A stretch of 64,000 nt of DNA from the NCBI RefSeq assembly GCF_007994735.1, contig NZ_VOIL01000001.1:744001-808000 (forward strand), read 5' to 3'. Source of the DNA: Nesterenkonia populi (lineage in GTDB: Bacteria; Actinomycetota; Actinomycetes; Actinomycetales; Micrococcaceae). Every line of letters starts with the position of its first letter. Position 1 is the first letter of the stretch. The notes beneath the pieces were generated by a model that worked only from the letters and a program-made list of their open reading frames with translations, was not told the origin of the DNA and did no database searches. Shown in pieces: positions 34,988 to 44,374 of the stretch. The translations under genes were made by a program, and so were the position numbers.

Positions 34988-36231
34988 TGAGTCAGACAGA
35001 CATCCGAACGCCCACCCAGGCCTCCGTGGAGGGGCCCGCCGGCGCCCCGTCATCCGGGGGCAGCCCGAGCCGGCTCATCCGGCCCGACTCGCTGGCCGGC
35101 AACGTGCTTCCCAGGTGGTTCCTGCTGGCCTGCGCGGCAGGCGGGATCGTGATCGGCTTCGCTCTCCAGGCGCTCCTGAGTCTGGGGGCTGAGGAGCTCA
35201 GCATCAGCTGGGGCCTGTGGTTCGTCCTCGCCGCGGCGGCGCACCTCGCCCTGGCCTACGGGATCACCCGCCGGCAGATCGGGCGTCGCAAAGCAGCGGA
35301 CGAGATGGGGCGAAACTTGGTCTACGTGGCCTTCGCCATCGCGATGATTCCGCTGATCTCGGTGATCTGGTCGGTGACCTCCGACGGCGTGCAGGGACTC
35401 ACCAACGCCGGCTTCTTCACGGACGACATGAGCCAGCACAACGCCCAGTCCTCCGAGCGCCGCATCCACGAGGGCGAAGAGCCGATGGGCGGCGGCGTGC
35501 GGCACGCGATCATCGGCTCCCTGATGATCACCCTCACCGCCACTGTGATCTCGGTGCCCATCGGCCTGCTGACCTCCATCTACCTCGTCGAGTACTCTCG
35601 GGGCGGGCCGCTCTCCCGCGGCATCACCTTCTTCGTGGACGTGATGACCGGCATCCCCTCGATCGTCGCGGGCCTGTTCGGCGCCGCCGCTGTCTCCGTG
35701 ATCCTGATGGTCGGCAGCGAGGCGGGCCTGTGGAGCATGGGCGCGGGGCAGTACGGCATGGGCATCACCGCTTCCGCGGCGCTGAGCGTGCTGATGATCC
35801 CCGTCGTCGTGCGCACCACCGAGGAGATGCTCCGCGTGGTCCCCAACGAGCTCCGCGAAGCCTCCTACGCCCTCGGCGTGCGGAAGTGGCGCACCATCCT
35901 GAAAGTCGTCATTCCGACGGCGATCTCCGGCATCGCCGCCGGGGTCACTCTGGCCATCGCCCGGGTCATCGGCGAGACCGCCCCCATCCTGCTCACCGCG
36001 GGCACCCTGACCCGCGTCAACTGGGACATGCTCGACACCTCCGGAATGATGACCCTTCCGGTGTACATCTACCAGACCTTCCAGTACCCCACCGGCACCG
36101 GGGACCTCTCCTACCTCTCCGAGCAGCGAGCCTGGGGCGCGGCCCTGGTCCTGATCACCATCGTGATGCTGCTGAACCTGGCAGCCCGGGTCATCGCACA
36201 CCTGTTCGCCCCCAAGAAGACCGGCCGCTGA
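34987..36231 (+). CDS. pstA: Phosphate ABC transporter permease PstA
   Basis: 414 residues from the ATG overlapping the pstC stop. Two extra N-terminal membrane helices ([20 protein letters not shown] and [17 protein letters not shown]) make it longer than E. coli PstA (296). The conserved part starts near residue 110 and contains [33 protein letters not shown] and the EAA loop [20 protein letters not shown]. The extra N-terminal pair is common in actinobacterial PstA. pstB follows after 16 bases. Confidence 0.95.
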   Translation: MSQTDIRTPTQASVEGPAGAPSSGGSPSRLIRPDSLAGNVLPRWFLLACAAGGIVIGFALQALLSLGAEELSISWGLWFVLAAAAHLALAYGITRRQIGRRKAADEMGRNLVYVAFAIAMIPLISVIWSVTSDGVQGLTNAGFFTDDMSQHNAQSSERRIHEGEEPMGGGVRHAIIGSLMITLTATVISVPIGLLTSIYLVEYSRGGPLSRGITFFVDVMTGIPSIVAGLFGAAAVSVILMVGSEAGLWSMGAGQYGMGITASAALSVLMIPVVVRTTEEMLRVVPNELREASYALGVRKWRTILKVVIPTAISGIAAGVTLAIARVIGETAPILLTAGTLTRVNWDMLDTSGMMTLPVYIYQTFQYPTGTGDLSYLSEQRAWGAALVLITIVMLLNLAARVIAHLFAPKKTGR

Positions 36232-36247
36232 GGAGCCAGAACCTGCC

Positions 36248-37027
36248 ATGTCCAAGAGCATCACCGCCAAAGACCTCAACGTCTACTACGGGGACTTCCT
36301 CGCCGTCGAAGGCGTCAGCATCAGCATCGCCCCCAAGTCGGTCACCGCGTTCATCGGCCCCTCCGGGTGCGGCAAGACCACCTTCCTGCGCACCCTCAAC
36401 CGGATGCACGAGGTGCTCCCCGGGGCTCGGGTGGAGGGCGAGCTGCTCCTGGACCAGGACAACATCTACGGCCCCGGCGTCGACCCCGTCACCGTCCGCT
36501 CCATGGTCGGGATGGTGTTCCAGCGGCCCAACCCGTTCCCCACTATGAGCATCCGGGAGAACGTCCTGGCCGGCTACAGGCTCAACGGCGCCCGGCTGTC
36601 CAAGTCCGACGCGGAGGACATCGCCGAGAAGGCCCTGCGCGGCGCCAACCTCTGGAACGAGGTCAAGGACCGACTCGACAAGCCCGGCTCCGGCCTCTCC
36701 GGGGGTCAGCAGCAGCGCCTCTGCATCGCCCGAACCGTGGCTGTGGAGCCCGACGTCATCCTGATGGACGAGCCCTGCTCCGCCCTCGACCCGATCTCCA
36801 CCCTCGCCATCGAAGATCTCATCGCGGATCTGAAGAACGAGTACACCGTGGTGATCGTCACCCACAACATGCAGCAGGCCTCCCGGGTGAGCGAGAAGAC
36901 CGCCTTCTTCAACATCGAAGGCACCGGAAGGCCCGGCAAGCTGTTCGAGTACAACGACACCCGCACCATCTTCAACAATCCTGACAGCCCTGAGACCGAG
37001 CGCTACGTGACGGGTCAGTTCGGCTGA
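36248..37027 (+). CDS. pstB: Phosphate ABC transporter ATPase PstB
   Basis: 259 residues. Walker [11 protein letters not shown]-loop [20 protein letters not shown], signature [14 protein letters not shown], Walker [17 protein letters not shown] and H-loop [28 protein letters not shown] at the start is typical of PstB. It energises PstCA and, with PhoU-type proteins, also signals phosphate status. No phoU follows; instead the convergent Pit transporter ends 16 bases downstream. Confidence 0.97.
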   Translation: MSKSITAKDLNVYYGDFLAVEGVSISIAPKSVTAFIGPSGCGKTTFLRTLNRMHEVLPGARVEGELLLDQDNIYGPGVDPVTVRSMVGMVFQRPNPFPTMSIRENVLAGYRLNGARLSKSDAEDIAEKALRGANLWNEVKDRLDKPGSGLSGGQQQRLCIARTVAVEPDVILMDEPCSALDPISTLAIEDLIADLKNEYTVVIVTHNMQQASRVSEKTAFFNIEGTGRPGKLFEYNDTRTIFNNPDSPETERYVTGQFG

Positions 37028-37043
37028 TCGGCTCAGGCTCAGG

Positions 37044-38057
37044 TCACAGCAGGTGGCTGAGGCCGAACGTGAGGGCGGCGGCAGCCACGACTCCGACCAC
37101 CGGGGTGGCCGCCCAGTAGAGCGCGATGCGGCGGAACTGGCGCCAGTTCACCGTGGCGAACCGCTGGTTGGAGCCGGCGCCCATGATCGCTGAGGCCGCG
37201 GTGAATGAGGTGGACAGCGGCAGAGCCGCCACCAGGGAGCCGAGCACGAGCAGGCCTGCTGTCGTCGTGGTGCTGACCATGCCGCGCAGCGGGTCCATCG
37301 CCACGAGCCGGTGCCCCAGCACGTGCCCGATCCGCCACCCGCCGTTCAGGCACCCCAGGGCGATGACTCCTGCGCAGAGCACCGCCCCCAGCCCCAACCA
37401 CAGGTCGCCGTCGGGCACGCCGGCGGCGGTCAGCGCGATCAGCGCGACCATCAGGAACCGTTGCCCCTGCTGGATGCCGGTGCCGAAGCTCGTCAGCCCC
37501 ACGCTCACGCACTGCGCCATCCGGGAGGTCCGGTTGATCTCCTCGGCCTCCTCGCCGCGCACCAGCCGGGCCGCCAGGAACACCAGCAGGTAGGCGACCA
37601 GGAAAGCCGCCACCGGGGAGACGAGCAGCGGCAGGATCGGAGTCATCCACGGCATCCCCAGAATGTCCTGCCCCTCGGCCCCCGAGACGACCGCGGCCGC
37701 CAGGGTCGCGCCCAGCAGCGCCGAGAGCAGGATGTGGGTGATGGAGGTCGGCATCCCCTGGAAGTAGGTGTGCAGGCTCCAGCCCAGGACCGTCAGCAGC
37801 GACACCAGCACGACCAGCAGGGTCAGCTCCGAGCTCATTGAGGGGAAGTCGAACCAGGTGTAGAGATACAGGCCCACGGGCAGTGCGGAGAGCACCCCCG
37901 CCGCGGTGCAGGCGGCGGCCAGGCGGGTCGCGGCCCGGGCGGTCAGGGCGCGGGTGCGGACCGGAATGGCAATGGCGTTCGGCACATCATGAAGGCCCGA
38001 CAGATACAGGGTCGGCACCAGGACCACGACGACCAGGGCCAGCAGAAGCAGCTCCAC
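37044..38057 (-). CDS. pit: PiT-family inorganic phosphate transporter
   Basis: 337 residues with about 10 membrane helices. The PiT signature is SGLHDVPNAIAIPVRTRALT near the N-terminus (G-x-H-D-x-x-N), with the inverted-repeat partner in the second half and ALPLSTSFTAASAIMGAGSN. These carriers take up metal-phosphate by proton symport at low affinity. It starts three bases after the DUF47 gene, the standard pair of a Pit transporter with its PhoU-like partner. A PHO box before DUF47 suggests that this pit operon too is PhoP-controlled. The protein is a little shorter than classical PitA (about 500). Confidence 0.92.
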   Translation of the reverse strand: MELLLLALVVVVLVPTLYLSGLHDVPNAIAIPVRTRALTARAATRLAAACTAAGVLSALPVGLYLYTWFDFPSMSSELTLLVVLVSLLTVLGWSLHTYFQGMPTSITHILLSALLGATLAAAVVSGAEGQDILGMPWMTPILPLLVSPVAAFLVAYLLVFLAARLVRGEEAEEINRTSRMAQCVSVGLTSFGTGIQQGQRFLMVALIALTAAGVPDGDLWLGLGAVLCAGVIALGCLNGGWRIGHVLGHRLVAMDPLRGMVSTTTTAGLLVLGSLVAALPLSTSFTAASAIMGAGSNQRFATVNWRQFRRIALYWAATPVVGVVAAAALTFGLSHLL

Positions 38058-38060
38058 CGA

Positions 38061-38681
38061 TCAGGACTCCCGCACCACGATGGACCCGCATACTGTGGCG
38101 ACGTCGTCACGCAGCGCGTGCACCGCCGCGAGGATCTCCGAGGACAGTTCCGCGTGCTGCAGGGCGACCCCCGGCTGCAGGGTCCCGTCTGTGGAGGTGA
38201 ACCATTCCCGGTGCCCCCGGTTGGCCTGCTTGGTGAGCCGCTGCGTCTGGGACCAGTACTCCTCCAGGTGGTCCAAATCGTCCAGGCGCCGCAGGGCTGA
38301 GGCGGTCAGCTCCACCTGGCGGTCCGCGATCTCCAGCTGCTGGTGCGCCTGCTCCGGCAGGGCCAGCCCGGACCGGGAGATCAGCAGGTCGCCCACCGCC
38401 ACGAGGTGCTCCATCGCACGGTTGAGCCCGGAGGAGATCGCGTAGATATCCTCACGCGGGATGGGGGTCAGGAAGACGCTGCGGATCTGTGTCATCAGCG
38501 CCAGGTGCTTATCCATCGCCCTGCCTTCCAGGGAGAGGAGGTCCTCGCGGTGCGACGGCCGCTCGGAGGAGGCGGTGCCCAGCAGCTCAGCCAGCAGGCT
38601 GGTGCCTGAGCGGAGCTCGTCGGCGATCTCAGCGAGCAGGTTGGCCGGCCCGTCATGGCGCGCCCGGTTCAGAGCAATCAT
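38061..38681 (-). CDS. DUF47 (PhoU-like) partner of the Pit transporter
   Basis: 206 residues from the ATG at 38681; the earlier in-frame TTG at 38717 lies inside the PHO box and is rejected. The protein is predicted all-helical: EGRAMDKHLALMTQIRSVFL, TPIPREDIYAISSGLNRAME and LDHLEEYWSQTQRLTKQANR are typical of the DUF47/YkaA family related to PhoU. Such proteins bind metals and regulate Pit-type phosphate carriers encoded next to them. The gene precedes pit by three bases. Confidence 0.9.
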   Translation of the reverse strand: MIALNRARHDGPANLLAEIADELRSGTSLLAELLGTASSERPSHREDLLSLEGRAMDKHLALMTQIRSVFLTPIPREDIYAISSGLNRAMEHLVAVGDLLISRSGLALPEQAHQQLEIADRQVELTASALRRLDDLDHLEEYWSQTQRLTKQANRGHREWFTSTDGTLQPGVALQHAELSSEILAAVHALRDDVATVCGSIVVRES

Positions 38682-38696
38682 GCGTCCCCACAGCGA

Positions 38697-38718
38697 TAAG
38701 AATGAACAGAGAGTCAAC
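38697..38718 (-). promoter_or_regulatory. PHO box upstream of DUF47-pit
   Basis: On the minus strand, GTTGACTCTCT and GTTCATTCTTA are adjacent 11-bp units (first bases at 38718 and 38707). The arrangement nearly copies the pstS site, including CTCTCT between the GTTSA cores. It ends 15 bases before the ATG at 38681. Confidence 0.7.
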
Positions 38719-38939
38719 TACGGGTTCTGAGTGTATAGCGCAGAGGTGAACGCGTGAGGGGAGAGGGGTGGGTGCCGGGCTGGGAACGCCTCACGGCGCG
38801 TGGCCGCTCGCAGCGGCAAATGGTTGGAGCCCGGGGGTTACCTGCAGCCCGGCACCGCGCGTACAAGTTTGGGGGCTGTGCATGGGGTGCGTCAAGGAGC
38901 GGGGCTCGCCCGATGTGCGGGCGGGCTGCAGCATCCCTC

Positions 38940-40217
38940 TTATTTCACGTAGTGGGTGCCGTTGGCTGCCGGTGGGCGGACCCGGCCCACGAATCCTGCC
39001 ACCGCGAAGATCGTGATGATGTAGGGGAGCATCAGCAGCATCTCCGAGGCTACGGGGGTGCCGATTGCGGAGAGGGTGTTGCCCAGTGAGGTGGAGAACC
39101 CGAACAGCAGGGCCGCCAGCAGTGCGGAGATCGGCCGCCAACGTCCCAGGATCATCGCGGCCAGGGCGATGAAACCCTGGCCCGCGGAGATCTCGGGCCC
39201 GAATGCGAGGCCCTGCCCCACGGTGAAGGAGGCCCCGCCGAGACCGGCGATCGCGCCGCCGAGGATCACGTTGCGCACTCGTGTGCGGTTGACGCTGATG
39301 CCTACTGTGTCTGCTGCTTTGGGGTGCTCGCCCACGGCACGGATCCGCAGCCCCCATCGGGAGCGGAACAGCATGATGTGCAGGATGATGACGACGACGT
39401 ACATCAGGTAGACCAGGATGGTCTGGTTGAACAGCACCGGCCCGAGGATCGGGATCTCGGAGAGGAAGGGGATAGGCAGGCGGTCCAGCTGCTGCCGGGC
39501 GTTCCACACTCCTGCGTTCTCAGTGAGCAGGGTGGAGTAGAAGAAGCTGGTCAGCCCGAGGACGAGGACGTTGAGCACCACACCTACGATGATTTGGTTG
39601 ACCTGGTACTTCACGGAGAAGAACACCAGCAGCGCACCGACCGCTGCCCCGGCGAACGGTGCGGCGATCAGCCCGAAGTAGGCGTTGGTGAGGAGCGACG
39701 CCGCGACGGCTGCCAGGAAGGCCCCGGCGAGCAGCTGCGCCTCGATGGCGATGTTGATGACGCCCGACCGTTCGCCGACGAGTCCGCAGAGCGCGCCGAA
39801 GATCAGGGGGACGGAGAGCGCCAGAGCGCCGGTGAGCATCGTGGTCAGCGGGATGACCGCGCCGCGGCCGGAGCCTGCCCAGATCAGGAATGCGAGCACG
39901 AAGAGGGTGCCGAAGAGGATCGGCACGAACAGCTGGGGTCTCCTGCGCTGGGCTGCCCGCCAGAACGCGTAGCCCGTCAGGCCGGCCAGCAGCACGGCAC
40001 AGACCAGCCCCCCGGCGAGGGAGGGGATGGTGAGCGGCGGGATCTCCACGAAGTCCCGGGCGCTGGCGACCCGGAAGATGGTGGTGCTGCCGCTGGAAAC
40101 CGTCAGCGGGAACAGGGCGCTGAGCAGGAAGAGGATCAGGTAGGTGATCGGGTACTTCCAGCTGATCGGCTGGAGGGGTGCTTCACCGGTCTTGTGCTCT
40201 TGGGCGACCACACTCAT
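38940..40217 (-). CDS. BMP-type (nucleoside) ABC transporter permease, second subunit
   Basis: 425 residues from the ATG overlapping the previous stop (ATGA); a much longer upstream frame is incidental. About ten hydrophobic segments. The family core includes GALCGLVGERSGVINIAIEA and FVALAAMILGR-like text (QGFIALAAMILGRWRPISAL), matching the BPD_transp_2 permeases of the BmpD/NupQ and YufQ type. Together with the previous permease it forms a heterodimeric channel for a ligand bound by the BMP lipoprotein; guanosine, other purine nucleosides and related compounds are the known substrates in the family. Confidence 0.9.
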   Translation of the reverse strand: MSVVAQEHKTGEAPLQPISWKYPITYLILFLLSALFPLTVSSGSTTIFRVASARDFVEIPPLTIPSLAGGLVCAVLLAGLTGYAFWRAAQRRRPQLFVPILFGTLFVLAFLIWAGSGRGAVIPLTTMLTGALALSVPLIFGALCGLVGERSGVINIAIEAQLLAGAFLAAVAASLLTNAYFGLIAAPFAGAAVGALLVFFSVKYQVNQIIVGVVLNVLVLGLTSFFYSTLLTENAGVWNARQQLDRLPIPFLSEIPILGPVLFNQTILVYLMYVVVIILHIMLFRSRWGLRIRAVGEHPKAADTVGISVNRTRVRNVILGGAIAGLGGASFTVGQGLAFGPEISAGQGFIALAAMILGRWRPISALLAALLFGFSTSLGNTLSAIGTPVASEMLLMLPYIITIFAVAGFVGRVRPPAANGTHYVK

Positions 40218-41482
40218 GCGGGGACCTCCTCGGCGCGCTTGGCCCTGCGGCGCGAGATCTTCTTGCCGGGGTTCTCCGGGTCCGGCAGGAAGAAGATGGC
40301 CCGGACCAGCGGGGGTGCGGCGATCAGCAGCACGATGACCGACTGGACCACCAGGATGATGTCGATGGGTGTCCCGGTGGAGGCCTGCATCAGCACGCCG
40401 CCGGCCTGCAGGCCGCCGAACAGCAGGCCGGCCAGGAAGGTGCCCAGCGGCTTGGAGCGGCCCAGCAGCGCCACGGTGATCGCATCGAAGCCCAAGGAGC
40501 CGGCGATGCCGCCGGTCAGTGAGTACTGGGTGCCGAGCACGTGCGCGGCGCCGGCGAGTCCGCCGAGCCCGCCGCCGATGATCAGCACCAGGGCGGTGGC
40601 CTTGGGCACGGAGATCCCGGCCGTGCGGGCGGCTTCGGGGTTCTCTCCGATGGCGCGCATCTCGAACCCGAGGGTGGAGCGCTCCAGCAGCCACCAGACG
40701 AAGAACGTGGCGAGGATGGCCAGCAGGAACCCGGCGTGCAGCCGGAATCCGTCGCCGAGGAGGCCGAAGAGCCGGGCCGACTCATCCACCCCGGTGGAGC
40801 GGGGTTGGTTGGAGCCGGTCTGGACGAACCACTGCTGCTGCAGCAGCCAGGCCAGCAGGTAGAGCGCGATGTGGTTGAGCATGATCGTGACGATCACCTC
40901 GTTCGCGCCGGTGCGTGCTTTCAGCACACCGGCGATGCCGCCCCAGATTGCGCCGCCGAGCAGCCCGCCGAACAGGGCGAACAGCATGTGGATGCCCACC
41001 GGCATGCTCACTGCGTAGCCGAGGAAGCCCGCGGAGGTCGCGCCCAGGATGATCTGGCCCTGGCCGCCGATGTTCAGCATCCCGGACCGGAAGCCGATGG
41101 CGATGCCGAGGCCGCAGAGGATCAGCGGCACCGCGTTGGTCATCGTCTCGGTGAGCGGCCGGACGGATCGGGAGAGGTCCGCGGCCGTCCAGTCGAACAC
41201 GGCGCCGCGGAAGAGGGCGGTGTAGGCCTCGGAGATGGTGGCCCAGCTGGTGGCGAAGAAGTCGCCGGGCTGCGTGAAGAAGTACCCCATGGTGGAGCGC
41301 ACGTTGGGATCCGCAGCGAGGATCAGCAGCGCGCCCACGGCCAGAGCGATCACCAGTGCCAGCAGGGAGACGACTGCGGAGGACTGGCCCATTTCGCGGA
41401 TGGCCCGCGCCAGCTTGGACTCGGCGTCGGCCAGGGCACCCTTCTGCGCGTCCTTGGTCTGGGGGTCTGTGTCTTGGCTCAT
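40214..41482 (-). CDS. BMP-type (nucleoside) ABC transporter permease, first subunit
   Basis: 422 residues. BPD_transp_2 permease similar to YufP/NupP: LILCGLGIAIGFRSGMLNIG, GQGQIILGATSAGF, GGAIWGGIAGVLKARTGANE, and GFDAITVALLGRSKPLGTFL. About ten membrane helices. Its ATG overlaps the ATPase stop (ATGA), and its own stop overlaps the next permease start, so the whole operon is translationally coupled. Confidence 0.9.
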   Translation of the reverse strand: MSQDTDPQTKDAQKGALADAESKLARAIREMGQSSAVVSLLALVIALAVGALLILAADPNVRSTMGYFFTQPGDFFATSWATISEAYTALFRGAVFDWTAADLSRSVRPLTETMTNAVPLILCGLGIAIGFRSGMLNIGGQGQIILGATSAGFLGYAVSMPVGIHMLFALFGGLLGGAIWGGIAGVLKARTGANEVIVTIMLNHIALYLLAWLLQQQWFVQTGSNQPRSTGVDESARLFGLLGDGFRLHAGFLLAILATFFVWWLLERSTLGFEMRAIGENPEAARTAGISVPKATALVLIIGGGLGGLAGAAHVLGTQYSLTGGIAGSLGFDAITVALLGRSKPLGTFLAGLLFGGLQAGGVLMQASTGTPIDIILVVQSVIVLLIAAPPLVRAIFFLPDPENPGKKISRRRAKRAEEVPA

Positions 41483-43047
41483 CCGTCCACTTCCTCATCC
41501 ATCTCGGAGAGCGTGGTCTGGTGCTCGGCGGCGATGCGCTCCGCCTCCTCGGAGGGGACGCCGGCCATCATCAGGCCGAGCACGTCCCGGGAGGTGTGCG
41601 GTCCGACGATGCCGATCACCCGGCCGCGGTACATCACCGCGATCCGGTCGGCGATGTTCAGCGCCTCGTCCAGCTCGGTGGAGACGATCAGGCACGGGGT
41701 GCCCTTGTCGCGCTCCTCGATGATGGTGCGGTGCACGAACTCGATGGAGCCGACGTCGAGCCCGCGGGTGGGCTGCGAGGCCACAAAGAGCTTCAGGTCC
41801 CGGCTCATCTCCCGGGCCAGCACCACCTTCTGCTGATTGCCGCCGGAGAGGGTGCGGATCGGATCGTCCACCGTGCCCATCCGGACGTCGAACCGTGTGG
41901 TCTGCTCCTGGGCGGCGGCTCGCATCACCGCGGGCTTCATCGCTGGGCCGGAGGCGTAGGGAGGCTGGTCGTACATGTCCAGCACAAAGTTCTCCGTGAT
42001 GCTGAAGCCGGCGACCACCCCGTCGGTGGAGCGGTCCTCCGGCACAAAGCCGAGGCCGGAGTTCAGCCGTTCCTTCACGCTCTTTCCCTTCAGGCTTTCC
42101 CCGTTGAGGCGGATATCCCCGGAGGCGGCCTGCCTCACCCCGAGGATCGCCTGGGTCAGTTCGGTCTGGCCGTTGCCGTCCACTCCGGCGACAGCCAGAA
42201 TCTCCCCGGCCTTCACATCCAGGGTGACGCTGTCCAGCGTCACCTTCCCGTTTCCGGACAGGACGGTCAGCCCCTCAATCTCCAGTGCTGCCTCTCCTGG
42301 CTGGGCGGGCTGCTTCTGGGTGGTGAGGCTGACCTCGCGGCCCACCATGAGGCTGGCCAGCTCGGTCTCGGAGGCGGTGGGCTCTGCGGAGCCGACCACC
42401 TCGCCGCGGCGGATCACCGTGATGGTGTCAGCCACAGCTTTCACCTCACGCAGCTTGTGCGTGATGAAGAGGATGGAGGTGCCTGCCTCCTTGAGCTGAC
42501 GCATGATGCTGATCAGCTCGTCCGTCTCCTGGGGTGTGAGGACCGCGGTGGGCTCGTCCAGGATCAGGACTCTGGCGTCCCGCGCCAAGGCTTTGATGAT
42601 CTCGACGCGCTGCTGGGCGCCGACCGGAAGCTCCTCGATGGTCGTGTCCGGGTCGACGTCGAACCCGAAGCGGGCCGAGATCTCCTCAACCCGCTTCCGG
42701 GCGGCGGCGAAGTCGATCATCCCGGCCCCGGAGGTGGGCTCGTAGCCCAGCGCGACGGATTCGGTCACTGAGAAGACCGGGATCAGCATGAAGTGCTGGT
42801 GCACCATGCCGATCCCGGCCGCCACGGCATCGCCCGGGCCGCTGAAGCTCACCGGCTCATCGTCCAGCAGCATCTGCCCCGAGGTGGGGGCGTGCATCCC
42901 ATAGATGGTGTTCATCAGGGTGGACTTGCCGGCCCCGTTCTCACCCAGCAGAGCGTGGATCTGCCCCGGCTCTACGGTCAGGCTGATGCTGTCATTGGCG
43001 GTGAAGGAGCCGAACCTCTTGGTGATGTCTCTCAGCTCAAGTTTCAC
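41479..43047 (-). CDS. BMP-type (nucleoside) ABC transporter ATPase, two ABC domains
   Basis: 522 residues from a GTG at 43047. Two fused ABC domains: the first has Walker A LLGENGAGKST, LPVGAQQRVEI in the signature position and LILDEPTAVLTPQE; the second begins near residue 265, has VAGVDGNGQTE (degenerate Walker A), GGNQQKVVLARE signature and FVASQPTRGLDVGS. This asymmetry is usual for YufO/NupO and RbsA-type ATPases, where only one site hydrolyses ATP well. It follows the binding-protein gene by 50 bases and overlaps the permease by 4. Confidence 0.93.
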   Translation of the reverse strand: MKLELRDITKRFGSFTANDSISLTVEPGQIHALLGENGAGKSTLMNTIYGMHAPTSGQMLLDDEPVSFSGPGDAVAAGIGMVHQHFMLIPVFSVTESVALGYEPTSGAGMIDFAAARKRVEEISARFGFDVDPDTTIEELPVGAQQRVEIIKALARDARVLILDEPTAVLTPQETDELISIMRQLKEAGTSILFITHKLREVKAVADTITVIRRGEVVGSAEPTASETELASLMVGREVSLTTQKQPAQPGEAALEIEGLTVLSGNGKVTLDSVTLDVKAGEILAVAGVDGNGQTELTQAILGVRQAASGDIRLNGESLKGKSVKERLNSGLGFVPEDRSTDGVVAGFSITENFVLDMYDQPPYASGPAMKPAVMRAAAQEQTTRFDVRMGTVDDPIRTLSGGNQQKVVLAREMSRDLKLFVASQPTRGLDVGSIEFVHRTIIEERDKGTPCLIVSTELDEALNIADRIAVMYRGRVIGIVGPHTSRDVLGLMMAGVPSEEAERIAAEHQTTLSEMDEEVDG

Positions 43048-43097
43048 GTCGGCACCCTACGTGCTGCTGGCGTCAGCGTTCGACCCGTGGAGGCTTC

Positions 43098-44228
43098 TCA
43101 CTCGTCCTCTTCGGCCTCGTCCTCGTCGCCAGCCTCGGCGTCGTCCTCGGAGGGAGCGTTGTCGCTCTCGACCACGGTCTCACCGGCAATGATCTCCTCG
43201 GTGATCTGCTCGACGGCCTCAACGACCTCCTCCGGGACATCGTCCTCGAAGTCGTGGAACGGTGCCAGGCCGACACCCTCGTTCTCGAGGTCCCCGACAT
43301 AGGGCTCGTTGCTGAACTCTTCGTTCACACCCTCTTCGATGGTGTCGTACACAGCCTGGGAGATCTGCTTCAGCACGGAGGTCAGGATGATGTCACCGTA
43401 TTCGGTGGACTCGTAGCCGTCGGAGTCAACCCAGATCATCTGGGCGTCGGCGGACTCGATGGCCGGGCCCGCGCCCAGGCCGGCGTTGCCGGCGACCGGC
43501 ATGATGATGTCGGCGTCCTGGGCCAAGAGCTGCTCGGTGACCTGCTGGCCCTGGGTCTGGTCGGAGAAGTCGCCGGAGAAGGAGCCGTTCTGGGCGTCCT
43601 TGTCCCAGCCGACGAGCTCGACGTCTTCGTCGTTGTCCTCGTTGTAGCGGTCCACGCCGTCGGAGAAGCCGTCCATGAACACGGTCACCGAGGGGATCTG
43701 GATGCCGCCCCAGGTGCCCACGGTGCCTGACTCGGTCATGGCCGCGGCCACGTAGCCGCCCAGGTAGGCGGCCTCGGCGGTGTTGAAGACCAGGGGCTTG
43801 GCGTTCTCGTGCTCCTCGGAGAAGACTTCGTCGATGAGGGCGAAGTCGGTGTCCGGGTTGGCCCCGGCGGCAGCGTTCAGAGACTCCTCCAGGAGGAAGC
43901 CGACGCCGAAGACGACGTCGCAGCCCTGCTGGACCATGGCGTCCACGTTGGTGTCGTAGTCAGCCTCGGACTGGGACTCCGCGGTCTGGTCGTCGACGCC
44001 GAAGTCCTCGATGGCGTCCTGGAGACCCTCGTAGGCGGACTGGTTGAAGGACTGGTCGTCCCAGCCGCCCTCGTCGGAGACCAGGCATGCGGTGTAGTCG
44101 ACGTCTTCAGCAGCCTCGCCGTTCTCGCCGTCGCCGTTCTCCTCATCGGGGGCTTCGCCGCAGGCGGAGAGCGTCAGTGCGGCAGCGGCGGCCAGGGCAA
44201 TGCCGGCACGTGAGGTGATGGGCTTCAT
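43098..44228 (-). CDS. BMP-family substrate-binding lipoprotein (copy 1, in transporter operon)
   Basis: 376 residues from the ATG at 44228 with GAGGAG upstream; a longer frame from 44294 is rejected. Lipobox LTLSAC, Cys23, followed by acidic linker. The BMP/PnrA fold is shown by CLVSDEGGWDDQSFNQSAYE, QGCDVVFGVGFLLEES, DTDFALIDEVF, GYVAAAMTESGTVGTWGGIQ, VFMDGFSDGVDRYN and ADIIMPVAGNAGLGAG. Known members bind purine nucleosides. The very acidic C-terminal tail (about 25 residues, mainly Asp/Glu) is unusual and fits a salt-adapted cell surface. A close paralogue lies at 62737-63825 and shares leader sequence. Confidence 0.92.
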   Translation of the reverse strand: MKPITSRAGIALAAAAALTLSACGEAPDEENGDGENGEAAEDVDYTACLVSDEGGWDDQSFNQSAYEGLQDAIEDFGVDDQTAESQSEADYDTNVDAMVQQGCDVVFGVGFLLEESLNAAAGANPDTDFALIDEVFSEEHENAKPLVFNTAEAAYLGGYVAAAMTESGTVGTWGGIQIPSVTVFMDGFSDGVDRYNEDNDEDVELVGWDKDAQNGSFSGDFSDQTQGQQVTEQLLAQDADIIMPVAGNAGLGAGPAIESADAQMIWVDSDGYESTEYGDIILTSVLKQISQAVYDTIEEGVNEEFSNEPYVGDLENEGVGLAPFHDFEDDVPEEVVEAVEQITEEIIAGETVVESDNAPSEDDAEAGDEDEAEEDE

Positions 44229-44297
44229 GTAGGGGCTCCTCAGAGATGCGATGTGAGTGAAAGCTGCGTCGTTCCTCGCAGCATTGGAGAGCATCTT

Positions 44298-44309
44298 ACG
44301 TCCGGACGT
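44298..44309. promoter_or_regulatory. 12-bp palindrome and -10 box of the bmp operon
   Basis: ACGTCCGGACGT is a perfect palindrome. On the minus strand it is followed at once by TAAGAT, a good -10 box about 70 bp before the binding-protein ATG. A repressor bound here would block the promoter. The paralogue at 63825 has an aligned TAGAGT box but not the palindrome. Confidence 0.5.
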
Positions 44310-44374
44310 GTTTCTTCTGTGTATCTCACCATTGTCCGCATCATTGTGGCAACGGATCGTGCGGTGAGGGCGGC

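Noticed and set aside
39324..41836. Large plus-strand frames opposite the bmp-type permeases and ATPase
   Set aside because: Shadows of three translationally coupled transporter genes on the minus strand.
44229..44283. Known riboswitch in the bmp leader
   Set aside because: Only about 12 bases are strictly conserved between copies, and I can match no known riboswitch consensus; kept as a finding without a class.
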